64,000 nucleotides of DNA from Crateriforma spongiae (GCF_012290005.1 NZ_JAAXMS010000005.1:558001-622000), one strand, 5' to 3'; shown: positions 1 to 10,900, counted from the stretch's first letter. Made by a program: numbers and translations. The notes: generated by a model from the sequence alone, not told the origin.

Positions 1-338
1 ATATGAAGACGCTGCACTGCCGCGATTACTGGTCGTGGAAGCCGGAGCAGAAGAAGGACAAATTGATCATCGACAATTATTCCGTTGACAACTATTGGGA
101 ACGCACGCCCGAAGAAACGATCCAGTACATGGAAAGCATCGACAAGCCATGGATCGCATTCAAGACGTTGGCTGCCGGTGCGGTGCATCCAAAGAAAGGG
201 TTCCGATACGCTTTCGAAAACGGTGCCGACTTCATCTGCGTGGGCATGTTCGATTATCAGATCATCGAAGACGCCAACATTCTGACGGCTGTCTTGGATG
301 ATCCCAAGTTAAATCGTCGCCGTCGCTGGATCGCGTGA
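1..338 (+). CDS. C-terminal part of a TIM-barrel-like protein, truncated by the window edge
   Basis: Only the last ~111 residues are present; the reading frame is open to the left edge, so the in-frame ATG at position 3 is probably internal. The visible part alternates helix- and strand-like segments, and the stretch KGFRYAFENGADFICVGMFD near the C-terminus looks like the last strand-helix pair of an alpha/beta barrel. It ends with a basic tail (NRRRRWIA). I do not recognise the family with certainty; planctomycete genomes carry many exported TIM-barrel proteins of unknown substrate with similar ends. It is followed after 12 bp by a convergent AraC-type regulator, so nothing links it to an operon here. 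Confidence 0.6.
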   Translation, partial: MKTLHCRDYWSWKPEQKKDKLIIDNYSVDNYWERTPEETIQYMESIDKPWIAFKTLAAGAVHPKKGFRYAFENGADFICVGMFDYQIIEDANILTAVLDDPKLNRRRRWIA

Positions 339-350
339 TGCGACGAGTCG

Positions 351-1124
351 CTACGATCGATCGCCGCGAAAACGTTTCCGGTATGCTTTGGGCGTCATGC
401 CGGTGTACTTGCGAAAACGTTTCGTGAAATGGCTCTGGTCGAAGAAGCCGACCGCCAGGCCGACGTCGGCAATGGACTGGGATGACCCGATCAACCGATC
501 CTGCGCATCTTGGATGCGTCGTGACAAAAGGTACTCGCTGGGCGTCATCCGAAAGAGTGTTCGGAAACGTGTGTTGAACTGCGTCGAAGACAGTCCGGAC
601 ATCGCCGCCAATTCCGACATCGACACCGATTCGGCGTAGTGCTGATCCAGGTGTCGGACCGCAGGCAACAGTTCACGAAAGAACGACGCTTGTTCCTCAG
701 GGGTTTCGATCGGATACATCACTCCGGCCAATCCGATCACGTGCTGTTGTGAATCGACCACCGGCGTTTTGGTTGACACATACCATCGCGGGGCGCCTGC
801 GACGTGGGGAACTAACCAAATCTGGTTGGCGACCATCTGGCCGCTGGAAAACACGCGGCGGTCTTCGGCGTGATAGGCTTCGGCCAAAGCGACCGGTTGA
901 AAATCCAAGTCGGTTTTGCCCAACAGCTGGTCCAATCGTTCCAGGCCGAACACGTCGCGAAGGTTCCGTTGATTAGCGTCCACGTAACGGTGTTGGGTGT
1001 CTTTGGCATAAAACAACGTCCCCGGCAGATGGTCAAACAACCGCAAAACGTGACGCACGTCCGGATGGTGAGCGAAAAAGGATTCGCGAATGGATTGGCC
1101 GTTGGGCGATGGTGGTTTCGTCAA
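351..1124 (-). CDS. AraC-family transcriptional regulator with N-terminal PAS-like domain
   Basis: A 257-residue cytoplasmic regulator. Residues ~25-130 look like a PAS domain (FYAKDTQHRYVDANQRN, then the hallmark GKTDLDF). Residues ~150-250 form a two-helix-turn-helix AraC domain: SMSELAAMSGLSSTQFNTRF is the first HTH and SIADVGLAVGFFDQSHFTKRF the second, followed by TGMTPKAYRKRF. AraC proteins bind DNA as activators, and the PAS module suggests a small ligand or redox input; neither ligand nor target is visible. The gene is divergent from the cytochrome/DUF1501 pair that begins at 1305, so the 180-bp gap could hold sites for both. PAS-AraC combinations are common in planctomycetes. Confidence 0.85.
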   Translation of the reverse strand: MTKPPSPNGQSIRESFFAHHPDVRHVLRLFDHLPGTLFYAKDTQHRYVDANQRNLRDVFGLERLDQLLGKTDLDFQPVALAEAYHAEDRRVFSSGQMVANQIWLVPHVAGAPRWYVSTKTPVVDSQQHVIGLAGVMYPIETPEEQASFFRELLPAVRHLDQHYAESVSMSELAAMSGLSSTQFNTRFRTLFRMTPSEYLLSRRIQDAQDRLIGSSQSIADVGLAVGFFDQSHFTKRFRKYTGMTPKAYRKRFRGDRS

Positions 1125-1304
1125 TAGTGGCGTGTCCGGGAGACAAAAAATCGGAGAGCGGCGGACCGGAAGGCGGGAGGGCGGATGGCGTCAAAACATA
1201 CCAAAAGTGTCGTTTGGCAATACAAGACCCGTGACGTAATTGTTCGATAATACGGTTTTAGCGGTGGCGAAACGAACCTTCCCCAGTAGCTTCATTCGGG
1301 CTAA

Positions 1305-4300
1305 ATGATAAATCCTACCAATACGGTTTCGATCCCTGCCTGCTTCCTGGCCGCCATTATCGTGGTCTGCGATGGCGGCGCGGCGTCCGCGTCCGACGCA
1401 GCGGCGACAGCGATATCCGAGGGCAAAGACGATGGCACGACGGGCGAATTGACGCCGACCATTTCATTCAATCGTGACGTGCGGCCGATTTTGTCGGACC
1501 GTTGTTTCAAGTGTCATGGACCGGATGCAGAAAACCAGGATTCGGATCTGCGACTGGATACGCACGAAAACGCCGTTGCCGATTTGGGCGGATACCAGGC
1601 GATCGTTCCTGGAGATCTGGAGGCCAGTGAGCTTTACCTGCGGATTCACAGCGACGACGAAGACTTGGTGATGCCACCGGCTGATTCGCTTCGCGGGCTG
1701 TCGAAGAAGGAAAAACAGATTCTGGATCAGTGGATCTTGCAGGGCGCGCCCTACGAACGTCATTGGTCTTTCGAAACGCTGCCCAAGAGTGTTGCAGTCC
1801 CGCCGATCGACGATCCTTGGGTGACCAACCCGATTGACCGATTCGTGATGGCTGCGATGCATCAACAGAATGTTGCGCCAGCCGATCCGGCGAGCAAGGA
1901 AAAGTGGTTGCGTCGCGTGACGTTTGATTTGACGGGGTTGCCGCCGACACTGGATCAGATAGACGCTTTCATCGCCGATGATTCGCAGACCGCATTCGAA
2001 ACGGTCGTCGATCGGTTGTTGACCTCCGACGCATGTGCCGAACGTTTGACCAGCGAATGGCTGGACGTCGCTCGGTATTCCGATTCGTTCGGATACCAGC
2101 GTGATGATGCACGCTACGTTTGGCCGTACCGTGATTGGGTCATCGACGCCTTCCGACAAAACATGCCCTATGACCAGTTCATCACGTGGCAGGTCGGCGG
2201 CGATTTGATCCCCGATGCGACAGAAGAGCAGGTCTTGGCGACGACGTTCAACCGTCTGCACTCGCACAAGAAGGAAGGCGGCGTAGCGTTGGAGGAATTT
2301 CGGATTGAAAATGTCGCCGACCGGACACAAACCTTCGCGGCAGCGTTCTTGGGTTTGACGCTGGAATGTTCACGGTGTCACGACCACAAGTATGACCCGA
2401 TCACGATGAAGGATTACTATTCTCTGTCGTCCTTTTTTGCCAATGTGGACGAACGCGGATTGATCTCGTATTTCACGGATGCAGTCCCGACCCCGGCGAT
2501 GCCGCTTCCGACCGACGAACAGCGTCAACGTTTGGAACAGGCGGGCAAAGACGTTGCAGCAGCCCAGAATCGATACGACGCAGCCATCAAAGCGGCTCAC
2601 GTGCGATTCGAACAGTGGTTGGATCAGATCGACGGCGACGAATCCCAGACCCAATCGATCCCGGACAAAGTAGCGGCGTTGTCATTCGACCAATGGGTGC
2701 CGGCCACCGAAGAGGAATCAGTCAACGAGACGGGGAAAAAGGTTTCAGCGGACTCGATGCGGGCGATGCCCAACGAGGTGGACGCCGATCACCGTGCCGT
2801 GACGCCGGATGCGAATCAACTGGTCGACGGACGCCGCGGCAAAGCCATTCGTTTGACCGGTGATGATGCTGTGGTTTTGCCTGGAATGGGCCATTACGAA
2901 CGCCATCAACCGTTTTCGGTTTCGTTGTGGATCCGATCTTCCGAAACGGACCAGCGTGCGGTCATTTATCGTCGATCTCGCGGTTGGGACGATGCGGGAT
3001 CGATCGGATACGAATTGACCAAGTTGGGTGACAAGCTGAGTGCCAAACTGGTTCACTTTTGGCCCGGCGATGCCATTTGTGTGGAGACGACCGAACCGAT
3101 TGCCGCCGACCGCTGGTACCACGTCGCGGTCACTTACGACGGATCCTCCAAGGCGTCGGGGCTGAAGATCTTCATCGACGGATCACCCGCCGACACGAAG
3201 GTCGTTCAAGACCATCTGACTCGCAACATCACCCAGTGGCGTCAGGGGTACAACGATTTTGCGATCGGTTCACGTTATCGCGATCGTGGTTTCAAAGACG
3301 GCATGGTTGACGATTTTGCGTTGTTCCAGCGCTGTCTGTCACCGATCGAAGTCCGCCAGTGTTTCGACGGGCGGTCATTGTCGGATCGATTGGCGACGTC
3401 CCCCGACCAGTGGTCGGCCGATGATCGTCAGCAGATGCTGCAGTATTTCGTTTCTGCGATTGATCCGTCGTGCCGGTCCGCGATGGACGAGTTGACCGCG
3501 GCGCGAGAGGAATACGGCGCGGCGATGGACGCGACCGAAGCAATCACGATCATGCGGGAACAAAGCGAACCGCGACCCGCGTATATCTTGAACCGCGGAG
3601 TGTATGACCAGCGTGGCGATCAGGTCAGCGCCGACACACCTGAATTCTTGCCGCCGTTTCCAGATTCGGAACCTCGCAATCGTTTGGGGCTGGCCCGTTG
3701 GTTGACCGACCCGGATCATCCTTTGACCGCTCGTGTGGTGGTCAATCGGTATTGGCAACTGTTGTTCGGCAATGGATTGGTCCGCACGCCGGAAGACTTT
3801 GGGAATCAGGGTGAACCGCCGACGCATCCGGAATTGCTGGACTGGCTGGCACGCGACCTGGTCGACCACGGTTGGGACCTTCGCCGTCTGTTGCGAATGA
3901 TGGTTCTGTCATCGACGTATCGTCAAACGTCCGTGGTCGATCCGGAAAGGCGTCAAGCGGATCCGGAGAATCGCTGGCTCGCTCGCGGGCCGGATCAACG
4001 ATTGTCGGCGGAAATGATCCGCGACAACGCGTTGGCGGTCAGCGGATTGCTGGTGCGTGACGTCGGTGGTCCGCCGGTCAAGCCGTACGACGTGGCGTTG
4101 GCATACACGCCGTTGCCGGTCGACGAGGGTGCAAAGCTGTATCGACGCAGTCTGTACACATTCTGGAAACGCACATCGCCATCGCCGGTGATGATGACGA
4201 TGAACGCCAGCAAGCGAGAAGTCTGTCGGGTGCGGCGTGAGGTCACTGCTTCTCCGCTGCAAGCCCTTGTGTTGATGAATGGTCCACAGTTCACCGAAGC

Positions 4301-4598
4301 CAGTCTGGTCGCTGCGGCGAATTGGTTGGCGGAATTTGACGGTGATACTGACACGATCATCCGCGTGGCGTTTCGTTCGTTGACCGGACGTGAACCGAAC
4401 CAGCGGGAACAGGAAATCTTAAGTCAGATGGTCGACGAACAGACCGAAATCTATCGATCCGAAACCGATCTGGCGAAACAGTTTGTACAGTCGGCGTCGC
4501 ACGTGGACACGCCGCCACAGGACACCGCACGATGGGCGGCGGTGGCCGTCATGGTCAACGCGGTCATGAACCTAGATGAATGTGTGAGGCATCAATGA
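1305..4598 (+). CDS. PSCyt1-DUF1549-LamG-DUF1553 exported cytochrome-like protein
   Basis: A 1,097-residue exported protein with a Sec-like N-terminus (ACFLAAIIVVCDGGAASA). A PSCyt1 (planctomycete cytochrome c) module follows with haem motif CFKCH near residue 68 and the VMPPAD segment that may supply the axial Met. DUF1549 spans roughly residues 175-385 and contains a second CxxCH (CSRCHDHKYDP). A LamG/concanavalin-like insertion lies at roughly 515-690 (FSVSLWIRS, AVTYDGSSKASGLKIFIDG), then DUF1553 to the end (NRYWQLLFGNGLV, PTHPELLDWLA). These proteins are planctomycete and verrucomicrobial hallmarks, usually linked to polysaccharide use, with no settled reaction. It overlaps the next DUF1501 gene by 4 bp (ATGA), so the two are translationally coupled. 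Confidence 0.93.
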   Translation: MINPTNTVSIPACFLAAIIVVCDGGAASASDAAATAISEGKDDGTTGELTPTISFNRDVRPILSDRCFKCHGPDAENQDSDLRLDTHENAVADLGGYQAIVPGDLEASELYLRIHSDDEDLVMPPADSLRGLSKKEKQILDQWILQGAPYERHWSFETLPKSVAVPPIDDPWVTNPIDRFVMAAMHQQNVAPADPASKEKWLRRVTFDLTGLPPTLDQIDAFIADDSQTAFETVVDRLLTSDACAERLTSEWLDVARYSDSFGYQRDDARYVWPYRDWVIDAFRQNMPYDQFITWQVGGDLIPDATEEQVLATTFNRLHSHKKEGGVALEEFRIENVADRTQTFAAAFLGLTLECSRCHDHKYDPITMKDYYSLSSFFANVDERGLISYFTDAVPTPAMPLPTDEQRQRLEQAGKDVAAAQNRYDAAIKAAHVRFEQWLDQIDGDESQTQSIPDKVAALSFDQWVPATEEESVNETGKKVSADSMRAMPNEVDADHRAVTPDANQLVDGRRGKAIRLTGDDAVVLPGMGHYERHQPFSVSLWIRSSETDQRAVIYRRSRGWDDAGSIGYELTKLGDKLSAKLVHFWPGDAICVETTEPIAADRWYHVAVTYDGSSKASGLKIFIDGSPADTKVVQDHLTRNITQWRQGYNDFAIGSRYRDRGFKDGMVDDFALFQRCLSPIEVRQCFDGRSLSDRLATSPDQWSADDRQQMLQYFVSAIDPSCRSAMDELTAAREEYGAAMDATEAITIMREQSEPRPAYILNRGVYDQRGDQVSADTPEFLPPFPDSEPRNRLGLARWLTDPDHPLTARVVVNRYWQLLFGNGLVRTPEDFGNQGEPPTHPELLDWLARDLVDHGWDLRRLLRMMVLSSTYRQTSVVDPERRQADPENRWLARGPDQRLSAEMIRDNALAVSGLLVRDVGGPPVKPYDVALAYTPLPVDEGAKLYRRSLYTFWKRTSPSPVMMTMNASKREVCRVRREVTASPLQALVLMNGPQFTEASLVAAANWLAEFDGDTDTIIRVAFRSLTGREPNQREQEILSQMVDEQTEIYRSETDLAKQFVQSASHVDTPPQDTARWAAVAVMVNAVMNLDECVRHQ

Positions 4599-6052
4599 AT
4601 CCGTCAACTCTTTGCACCGGACATGATACGGGGCTGACGACACGTCGGACGTTTCTATCGCGATTCGGTTACGGCCTTGGTTCGATCGCATTGGCGGACT
4701 TGTTAAATGCCGATGGAGCCACCGTTTCGCCTGGGGCTTCTGCCGGCGGTGCGATCACGCCGCATTTCGAACCCAAGGCCAAGCGGGTGATCTTTTTGTT
4801 CCAATCGGGGGCGCCGTCCCAGATGGAATTGTTTGATCCCAAGCCGATGTTGAACGAGTTGCACGGTACCGAAATGCCGGCGTCGGTCCGCATGGGCCAG
4901 CGTTTGACGGGCATGAGTGCGCACCAGGCCAGTTTGCCGCTGGTCGGTTCGCCGTTCAAGTTCACGCAGCATGGTCAAAGCGGAACTTGGTTGAGCGAAC
5001 TGTTGCCGCACACGTCGAAGGTGGCCGATGACATGTGCATCATTCGGTCCATGAATACCGAAGCGATCAATCACGGACCGGGCGTGACCATGATGCAAAC
5101 CGGTAGCCAGTTTCCGGGCCGACCGAGTATGGGATCGTGGTTGTGGTACGGGCTGGGCAGTGAAAGTCAAGATCTTCCCGGATTCGTCGTGATGGTCTCG
5201 ACCAAGCGTGGCGGGCAGCCCCTGGTTTCGCGGTTGTGGGGCAGCGGTTTTCTGCCAGGCAAGTATGACGGCGTGCGTTTGCGACCGGATGAAAACGCCG
5301 TTCTGTATCTGAAGAACCCCGCCGGCGTGGATCGAAAGGGCCGACGATTGGCACTGGAACGTCTGCAAGAACTGCATCAGTTGCAATTGAACGCCACGTC
5401 GGATCCTGCCTTGGAAACGCGGATCGCCCAATATGAAATGGCGTTTCGTATGCAGTCGTCGATACCCGAGGTGACGGACATATCGGGGGAGACCGAAGCG
5501 ACGCTGAAAATGTACGGCGACGACGTTACGACGCCGGGAACGTACGCGTCGAATTGTTTGCGAGCCCGACGTTTGGCCGAACAAGGCGTCCGCTTTATTC
5601 AGCTGTATCAACCCGGATGGGATCACCATGGCGGGTTGCCGGGCGGCATCCGCAATCAGTGTCGGATCACGGATCAGGCGACCGCCGCGTTGATCCAGGA
5701 TCTGAAACAACGTGACATGTTGAAGGACACGCTGGTCATCTGGGGTGGTGAATTTGGACGGACCAGTTACTGCCAGGGCAAGATCGGACCAAAGAACTAT
5801 GGCCGGGATCACCATCCGCGATGCTTCAGTTTGTGGATGGCCGGTGGCGGCGCCCGTGGCGGTTACACCCACGGCGAAACCGACGAATTCAGCTATAACA
5901 TCGTGAAGGACGGTGTGCACATTCACGACTTCCATGCCACCGTGCTTCGTTTGCTTGGAATCGATCACGAACGGCTGACGTTCCGATACCAGGGCCGTGA
6001 TTTTCGTTTGACCGATGTGCACGGACACGTGGTTGACCCGTTGATTGCCTAG
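4595..6052 (+). CDS. DUF1501 domain protein, twin-arginine exported, partner of the cytochrome protein
   Basis: A 485-residue DUF1501 protein with an alkaline-phosphatase/sulfatase-like fold inferred from the family. The N-terminus has a twin-arginine motif (TRRTFLSRFGYGLGSIALA). Family signatures are FLFQSGAPSQMELFDPKP, NHGPGVTMMQTGS, LVIWGGEFGRTSYCQG and GRDHHPRCFSLWMAGGG. A start at 4595 gives an ATGA overlap with the upstream stop; an in-frame ATG at 4580 is possible but less natural. Such proteins almost always sit directly behind a PSCyt1/DUF1553 gene, as here, and are thought to act with it outside the cytoplasmic membrane. The substrate is unknown. Confidence 0.93.
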   Translation: MNPSTLCTGHDTGLTTRRTFLSRFGYGLGSIALADLLNADGATVSPGASAGGAITPHFEPKAKRVIFLFQSGAPSQMELFDPKPMLNELHGTEMPASVRMGQRLTGMSAHQASLPLVGSPFKFTQHGQSGTWLSELLPHTSKVADDMCIIRSMNTEAINHGPGVTMMQTGSQFPGRPSMGSWLWYGLGSESQDLPGFVVMVSTKRGGQPLVSRLWGSGFLPGKYDGVRLRPDENAVLYLKNPAGVDRKGRRLALERLQELHQLQLNATSDPALETRIAQYEMAFRMQSSIPEVTDISGETEATLKMYGDDVTTPGTYASNCLRARRLAEQGVRFIQLYQPGWDHHGGLPGGIRNQCRITDQATAALIQDLKQRDMLKDTLVIWGGEFGRTSYCQGKIGPKNYGRDHHPRCFSLWMAGGGARGGYTHGETDEFSYNIVKDGVHIHDFHATVLRLLGIDHERLTFRYQGRDFRLTDVHGHVVDPLIA

Positions 6053-6157
6053 CATTCGCGGATCGCCTTATGTGCACGATCGATGGGCGTTGGTCTTTCT
6101 TCAGAAGGACTCACCATCGCATCGGAACGTTCGCTAGGTCGCCCAGGAGATGTTCGC

Positions 6158-6559
6158 ATGACGACGCCGCAACGACTTCGTGACTACTATGCCGCTTGGT
6201 CGTGGCAAGACGTGGATGCGGTCCTGCAGTTCTTTGATGATCAGTCATCGTTCGAGGACCTGGCCTTCGCCGCCAAGTTCGACGGACTTGATCAGATCCG
6301 GTCCTTCATCGAACTGACCTACGCCGGTGCACCGGACTTCGAAGTCCATCCGACGGAGGTCATGGTCGATGGTGACAAGGCGGCTGCGTCATGGTTGATG
6401 AGCGGGACGCACCGCGGCGACTTGCCAGGATTTCCGGCGACGGGCAAACGATTTGAGGTCCGTGCCGCGTCAATCATCCAGATGTCCGGGCCGACGATTC
6501 ATCGGATCGTCGACTATTGGAACCCGGTCGAATTTCAGCGCTCGGTGGGGCTGGCCTGA
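6158..6559 (+). CDS. SnoaL-like / NTF2-like protein
   Basis: A 133-residue single-domain protein of the NTF2-like superfamily (SnoaL-like polyketide-cyclase/ester-cyclase group): RLRDYYAAWSWQDVDAVLQFF at the N-terminus, the DGLDQIRSFIE helix, then strands ending in IIQMSGPTIHRIVDYWN. The start at 6158 is chosen because an AGGAG Shine-Dalgarno-like sequence lies 7-8 bp upstream; the frame is open further upstream (to 6083) but that part lacks protein character. Members range from cyclases and hydrolases to non-enzymatic ligand-binding proteins. There is no signal peptide, so it acts in the cytoplasm. The role cannot be set from context. Confidence 0.8.
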   Translation: MTTPQRLRDYYAAWSWQDVDAVLQFFDDQSSFEDLAFAAKFDGLDQIRSFIELTYAGAPDFEVHPTEVMVDGDKAAASWLMSGTHRGDLPGFPATGKRFEVRAASIIQMSGPTIHRIVDYWNPVEFQRSVGLA

Positions 6560-6891
6560 GAACGTGGGGCATGCGGCCGCGTCGCCGCGGACCTGGCATC
6601 GATTTCCAACCCAGCCTGTGGTGTATTCTCTTTCGCTTCCCGAGGGGGTAAGGGGCGTGATCACGCCGTTTCAATCCCGGGTGGGTGTGAATTCCCAACG
6701 ATGAGGGCGCTGTTTTTTGATGAGTGTGACGAATATTCCGGCGTATTTTGACTAGACTGCCGAGGCTTTGCCAATTGTCTGCGCATGTGGTCTCACTTGG
6801 AGCCCACGCCACGGCATCGATTTTTTTGGGCCACCCGGCCATCGCAGACGCTGGACGACTTTTTCGATTTTCTCATCCGGATCCCTCATCT
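6560..6891. other. Intergenic region upstream of the PEP-CTERM protease
   Basis: About 330 bases without a supported gene. It must hold the promoter of the following gene. No consensus promoter or clear operator could be picked out, and a TGGCAT sequence near 6595 is not followed by a proper sigma-54 -12 element. Confidence 0.5.
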
Positions 6892-7854
6892 GTGTTTCTC
6901 TCCCTCATCTTTCGCCGCACGCCATCGCTTGCGTGCGTGGCCTTGTTGGTTTCCCTCGCGGGTTCAGTCACCGAGGCTGCCGTTTTCGATTCCTTTGATC
7001 CCGACCGACATGTGCGGTTCGCCACCGGTGCGATCAGCGTCGGATCGGAGTTGCCGGTCAACAGCGGATTCTTGATTGATCACAACCAGATCAGCGGTGT
7101 GGGGATCAACAGCGTGGCCCTGATCACGCCCCAGCACTACGTGACGGCGGATCATGCCGCGACGGGCGTTGCCCAGTTTCGTGGCAGCGACGGGATCGTT
7201 CGGCAATACGCCAGCAACGGTTTCACCACGATCGCACGAGGCGGGAACAATACCGACATTCGCATCTACACCTTAGCGTACCCGATCCCCACGGCGCACG
7301 GCGTCAAACCGCTCAGCATCGCGACGGCACCTTTCGCCCCCGATTGGATGGACCGAAATCTGTACGTGTTTGGTAAACGCAACGTCGAAGGGACCAGCAT
7401 GCAAGTCGCCGGGGTGAACGATGTCAGCGTGGTTGCATCCAACGTCGAACTGAACACGGGGCAAATCACTAATTCGATTGAATTCGCTTTCGAACGCGGC
7501 ACATCAAGTGATGAGATTGGTCTGCAAGGCGGCGATTCGGGAAGCACCACTTTGACGTGGGCGGGCGGTCAATTGGTGCTTGCCGGATTGAACAGCGGAA
7601 TTCAAACCGGGGTCAGCCCGACCGATACATCAGGGGTGTACCTGAACTACGTCACGTATTTGGGCGGCTACGTCAATGAGATCAATGACTACGTCGGACA
7701 GACCGAGTATCAGGGGCAAGCGTTGTCGATCAGCACGATTTCCGTCACCGCCGTTCCCGAGCCCGGAACCCTGTTGGCCTGTGGCGTGATCGCAGGCGTG
7801 GGCGTGGTGCGGAACTATCGTCGCAAAAGCAACAAACGCAAGTCGATCGCCTGA
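6892..7854 (+). CDS. Exported trypsin-like serine protease with PEP-CTERM sorting signal
   Basis: About 320 residues if the GTG at 6892 is the start. No in-frame ATG lies before the mature part, and this GTG puts FRRTPSLACVALLVSLAGS at the N-terminus as a good signal peptide. The catalytic triad of a chymotrypsin-like fold is readable: His in VTADHAA (~88), Asp in NTDIRIYTL (~122) and Ser in GGDSGS (~216). The C-terminus is a textbook PEP-CTERM tripartite signal: VPEPGT, a hydrophobic helix and the basic tail RNYRRKSNKRK. Family knowledge says this tail is recognised by an exosortase and the protein is delivered to the cell surface or extracellular matrix. The true start is the least certain part. 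Confidence 0.82.
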   Translation: MFLSLIFRRTPSLACVALLVSLAGSVTEAAVFDSFDPDRHVRFATGAISVGSELPVNSGFLIDHNQISGVGINSVALITPQHYVTADHAATGVAQFRGSDGIVRQYASNGFTTIARGGNNTDIRIYTLAYPIPTAHGVKPLSIATAPFAPDWMDRNLYVFGKRNVEGTSMQVAGVNDVSVVASNVELNTGQITNSIEFAFERGTSSDEIGLQGGDSGSTTLTWAGGQLVLAGLNSGIQTGVSPTDTSGVYLNYVTYLGGYVNEINDYVGQTEYQGQALSISTISVTAVPEPGTLLACGVIAGVGVVRNYRRKSNKRKSIA

Positions 7855-7882
7855 CCGATTGAATGCACTCCGTGCGGTCAGG
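7850..7882 (+). terminator. Hairpin at the 3' end of the PEP-CTERM protease gene
   Basis: Perfect 8-bp arms CCTGACCG (7850-7857) and CGGTCAGG (7875-7882) enclose a smaller GCAC/GTGC element. The left arm overlaps the stop codon. No U-run follows, so it may be a weak or bidirectional terminator between this gene and the convergent smc. Confidence 0.5.
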
Positions 7883-7980
7883 CAGAATCATCTCCAAAGC
7901 TTTCCGTTGATCGTCGTGATTTCTTCCGCGGAACCATTGAGCGGTGACGATCAGCGTTCGTGCCGATTGCGGTTGAACCG

Positions 7981-10900
7981 CTAAGCGGCTTCGCCTTCGC
8001 TTTCGATTTCGCCCTTCTCATTGACGTCTTCGAAGCGGATCGACACCTGCTTGCTGACGCCGGATTCTTGCATCGTGACACCGTACAGGGTCGTCGCGGC
8101 GGTCATCGTTTTCTTGCTGTGCGTGACGACGACAAACTTGGTTTGATCCAAGAACTCGTTCAGCACGGTGACGAAGCGTCCGATGTTTGCTTCATCAAAC
8201 GGCGCGTCGACTTCGTCCAACACGCAAAACGGGCTGGGGCGGTACTGGAAGATCGCCATCAACAGTGCGACGGCGGTCAGGGCTTTTTCGCCCCCGGACA
8301 GCAGCGAATTGCTGAAGCTGGGTTTGCCAGGCGGCGTCGCGACGATCTCCACGCCGGCTTCCAACGGATCCTCGTCTTCTTCCAAAATCAGATCGGCGTT
8401 ACCACCGCCGAATGACTTGCGATACAGCTTGCGAAAGTTCTGGCGGATCGCTTCCAGCGTGTCCATGAACAAACGGCGGCTGTCGGCATTGATCCGTCCG
8501 ATGATCCGCTGCAGTGAATCCTTGGCCGCGGTCAGGTCTTGGTACTGATCGTGCAGTTCGTCGTATCGGGTTTGCAGTTCTTCCAGTTCTTCCAACGCTT
8601 CTAAGTTGACCGAACCGGTTTTTTGAAGCTGGTTTCGCAATTGGCTAATTTCGCGATCCACCGCTTCGCGGTCTTCCGGCGGTTGCAAGTCTTTGGGCGG
8701 TTCGGTGCCGCGCAGATCGATCTCGTAATCCTCCAACAAGCGATCGGCCAGCGTGTCGCGACGCAGCCGAGCGTTGTCCCGCGCGGATTGGATGGAATGG
8801 ACGCGACCGCCCGCCTGGGCAGCTTCCTTGATCGCCGCGTCGCTTGCCTTTTGTGCGGCTTTCGTGGTCGTGCGAACTTCGTCAGCCGCTTGCGCCAATT
8901 GACGGATTTCCGCTTGCTTTTCCTGTGACTGCCAATGCAGCATCGCCAGGCGGCTGTCGGCGTCCAACAATCGCGCGTTGGCTTCGTCGATTCGCTTTTG
9001 TGTGGCGTTTGCCTGGTCGCGAACTTCTTGAACCGCCGCTTCGCGTTGATTTTGGTCGCGGTGTTGTTGTTGGATCGTCGCTTGCAGGGCTTCGTGTTTC
9101 TGTTCGGCCCTTGCAACGTCGACCGAGACGGCCATCACGTGTTTGGTCGCGTCTTGGAATGCGGTTTCGGCACCGCAAAGGGCCTCGTCCAGATCGGCAC
9201 CCTGCAGTTCCAGGGTCTCGATACTCTGGCGTCCCTGTTCGATCTCCGATGCAATGCGTTGTAATTCGTCTTGGACTCCCGTCAGTTCGCCTGCGGTGTC
9301 TTCGTGCAGTTGTTCGGTCTGTCGGAGTTCGCGTTGTTGGTGGTTCAGGTTTTCTTCGGCGTGACGCGATTCGGCTTTGGCGGCGGCCCGAGCGGTCACG
9401 TCGCCACGATGGGCTTGTTCCAATCGGCCCAGTTCGGCCGCCAACTCGTCGACGACTTTGTCCAAGCGATCCGCTTCGGCGACCGCCTCGTTCAATTGAA
9501 ATTGATAGTGGTCACGTTCACGTGCGGCCGCGTCCAATTCGCTTCGGCGGCTGACCAGACCCGTGTCGGTACCGCCGGGCCCGACAACGATGGTGCCGTC
9601 GGATTCCAACAGTTCACCCGTGGTGGCGACAAAACGTAGCCCCGCACCGCTTAGCTTTCGCAGGTTGAATGCTGTCGCCAGGCTGTCGACGATCCACGTA
9701 TTGCTTAACAGGTGTCGTGCCAGTGGTTCGTCTTCTTCGTCGCACTGCAGCATGCGATCGGCGCGGCCCACGACGCCCTTGATGCCATCCAAGCGGATGC
9801 GATCGCCCGGTCGTCGGGTGGGCAATTCATCGATCCGGATCAGTCCGACTCGACTGTTGACCTCGACCTCTTTGTTCAAAATCGCCTGTTGGGTCAGATC
9901 GCCGGTAACGACCAAGTACTGGCTACGCTGGCCCAAGGCGGCGTCGATCAGCGGCGCGACATTGACGTCGACGCGAAAACAATCGGCGACCATCCCGCGA
10001 ACCGTGCCGGCCCACTTGTGGCGTGCGGCATCGTTCTTCTGCGTCGACAGTTCTCGCAGCCGATCCAAAATTGCGCGGACGCCGCCGGAAACGCCTTCCT
10101 GTCGTTTCTGCAGATCTTGCAACACGTCCAACCGCTGGCAAACGCCTTCCAAACGCCCGCGCAGTGCGGCAACCTCATCACGTCGGCGACGCGCGTTGCG
10201 GCGGTTGTCTTGCAGCTTCGCGTCGGCCAATTCGATCTGCTTGGCACTTTCGGCAATCGACTGGTCCAACTGCGCGACATGTTCCGCTTTGGCCTTGGCA
10301 TCCTGGCGTGCCATTTCGACGGCTTCACGCGATTCGCCCAGACGCTGTTTCAGCGACTGCAGTGCACGTTCTTGTTCGGTACTTTTCTGTGTCAGTCGTT
10401 GTCGGTCGGCTTCCAAATCGGCGACGCGGCGAACCTGGACCAGGTGTTCACGTTGGTTCTCGGTCCGTTTGGTTTGGACGTCGGCGACTTCGGCGCCGAT
10501 TTCGTCACGCTGCTTTTCCGCTTCTTGATGCCTTTGCGTGGCGCGGTCAAGGTCCGCCTGGTACTCGGCCAAGCGTTGGCCGGCGGAGCGTAATTGTGCG
10601 GCGGCTGATCCGGCTTGGGACTGTAACAAACGGATGCGCCGGAGCGATGAAGCTTGAGCCTTTCGCAGGTCTTCGACGGTGGATCGATCGGCGGCGGATC
10701 GGCCATCCAATTCAGCGATTTGTCCCAGCCATGCACCACGTTGTTCTTCCGCTTGGCGAGCCACATCGGCGATCGATTGCAATTCCAGTTCGGCGGCTTG
10801 GCGTTGTTGTTGCAGTTCCTGTTGTTGAATCTCCAGCTGTTCTTGTTGCTTGATCGCTTCGGCCAGTTCGATCTCGGCCGTCTCAAATTGCTGGGTCAGT

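Noticed and set aside
6590-6615. Sigma-54 promoter before the PEP-CTERM gene
   Set aside because: The -24-like TGGCAT has no matching -12 TTGC element at the required spacing.
8600-10600. Long opposite-strand frames across smc
   Set aside because: They mirror the GC-rich codon bias of smc, show no motif and have Arg/Ser-rich composition.
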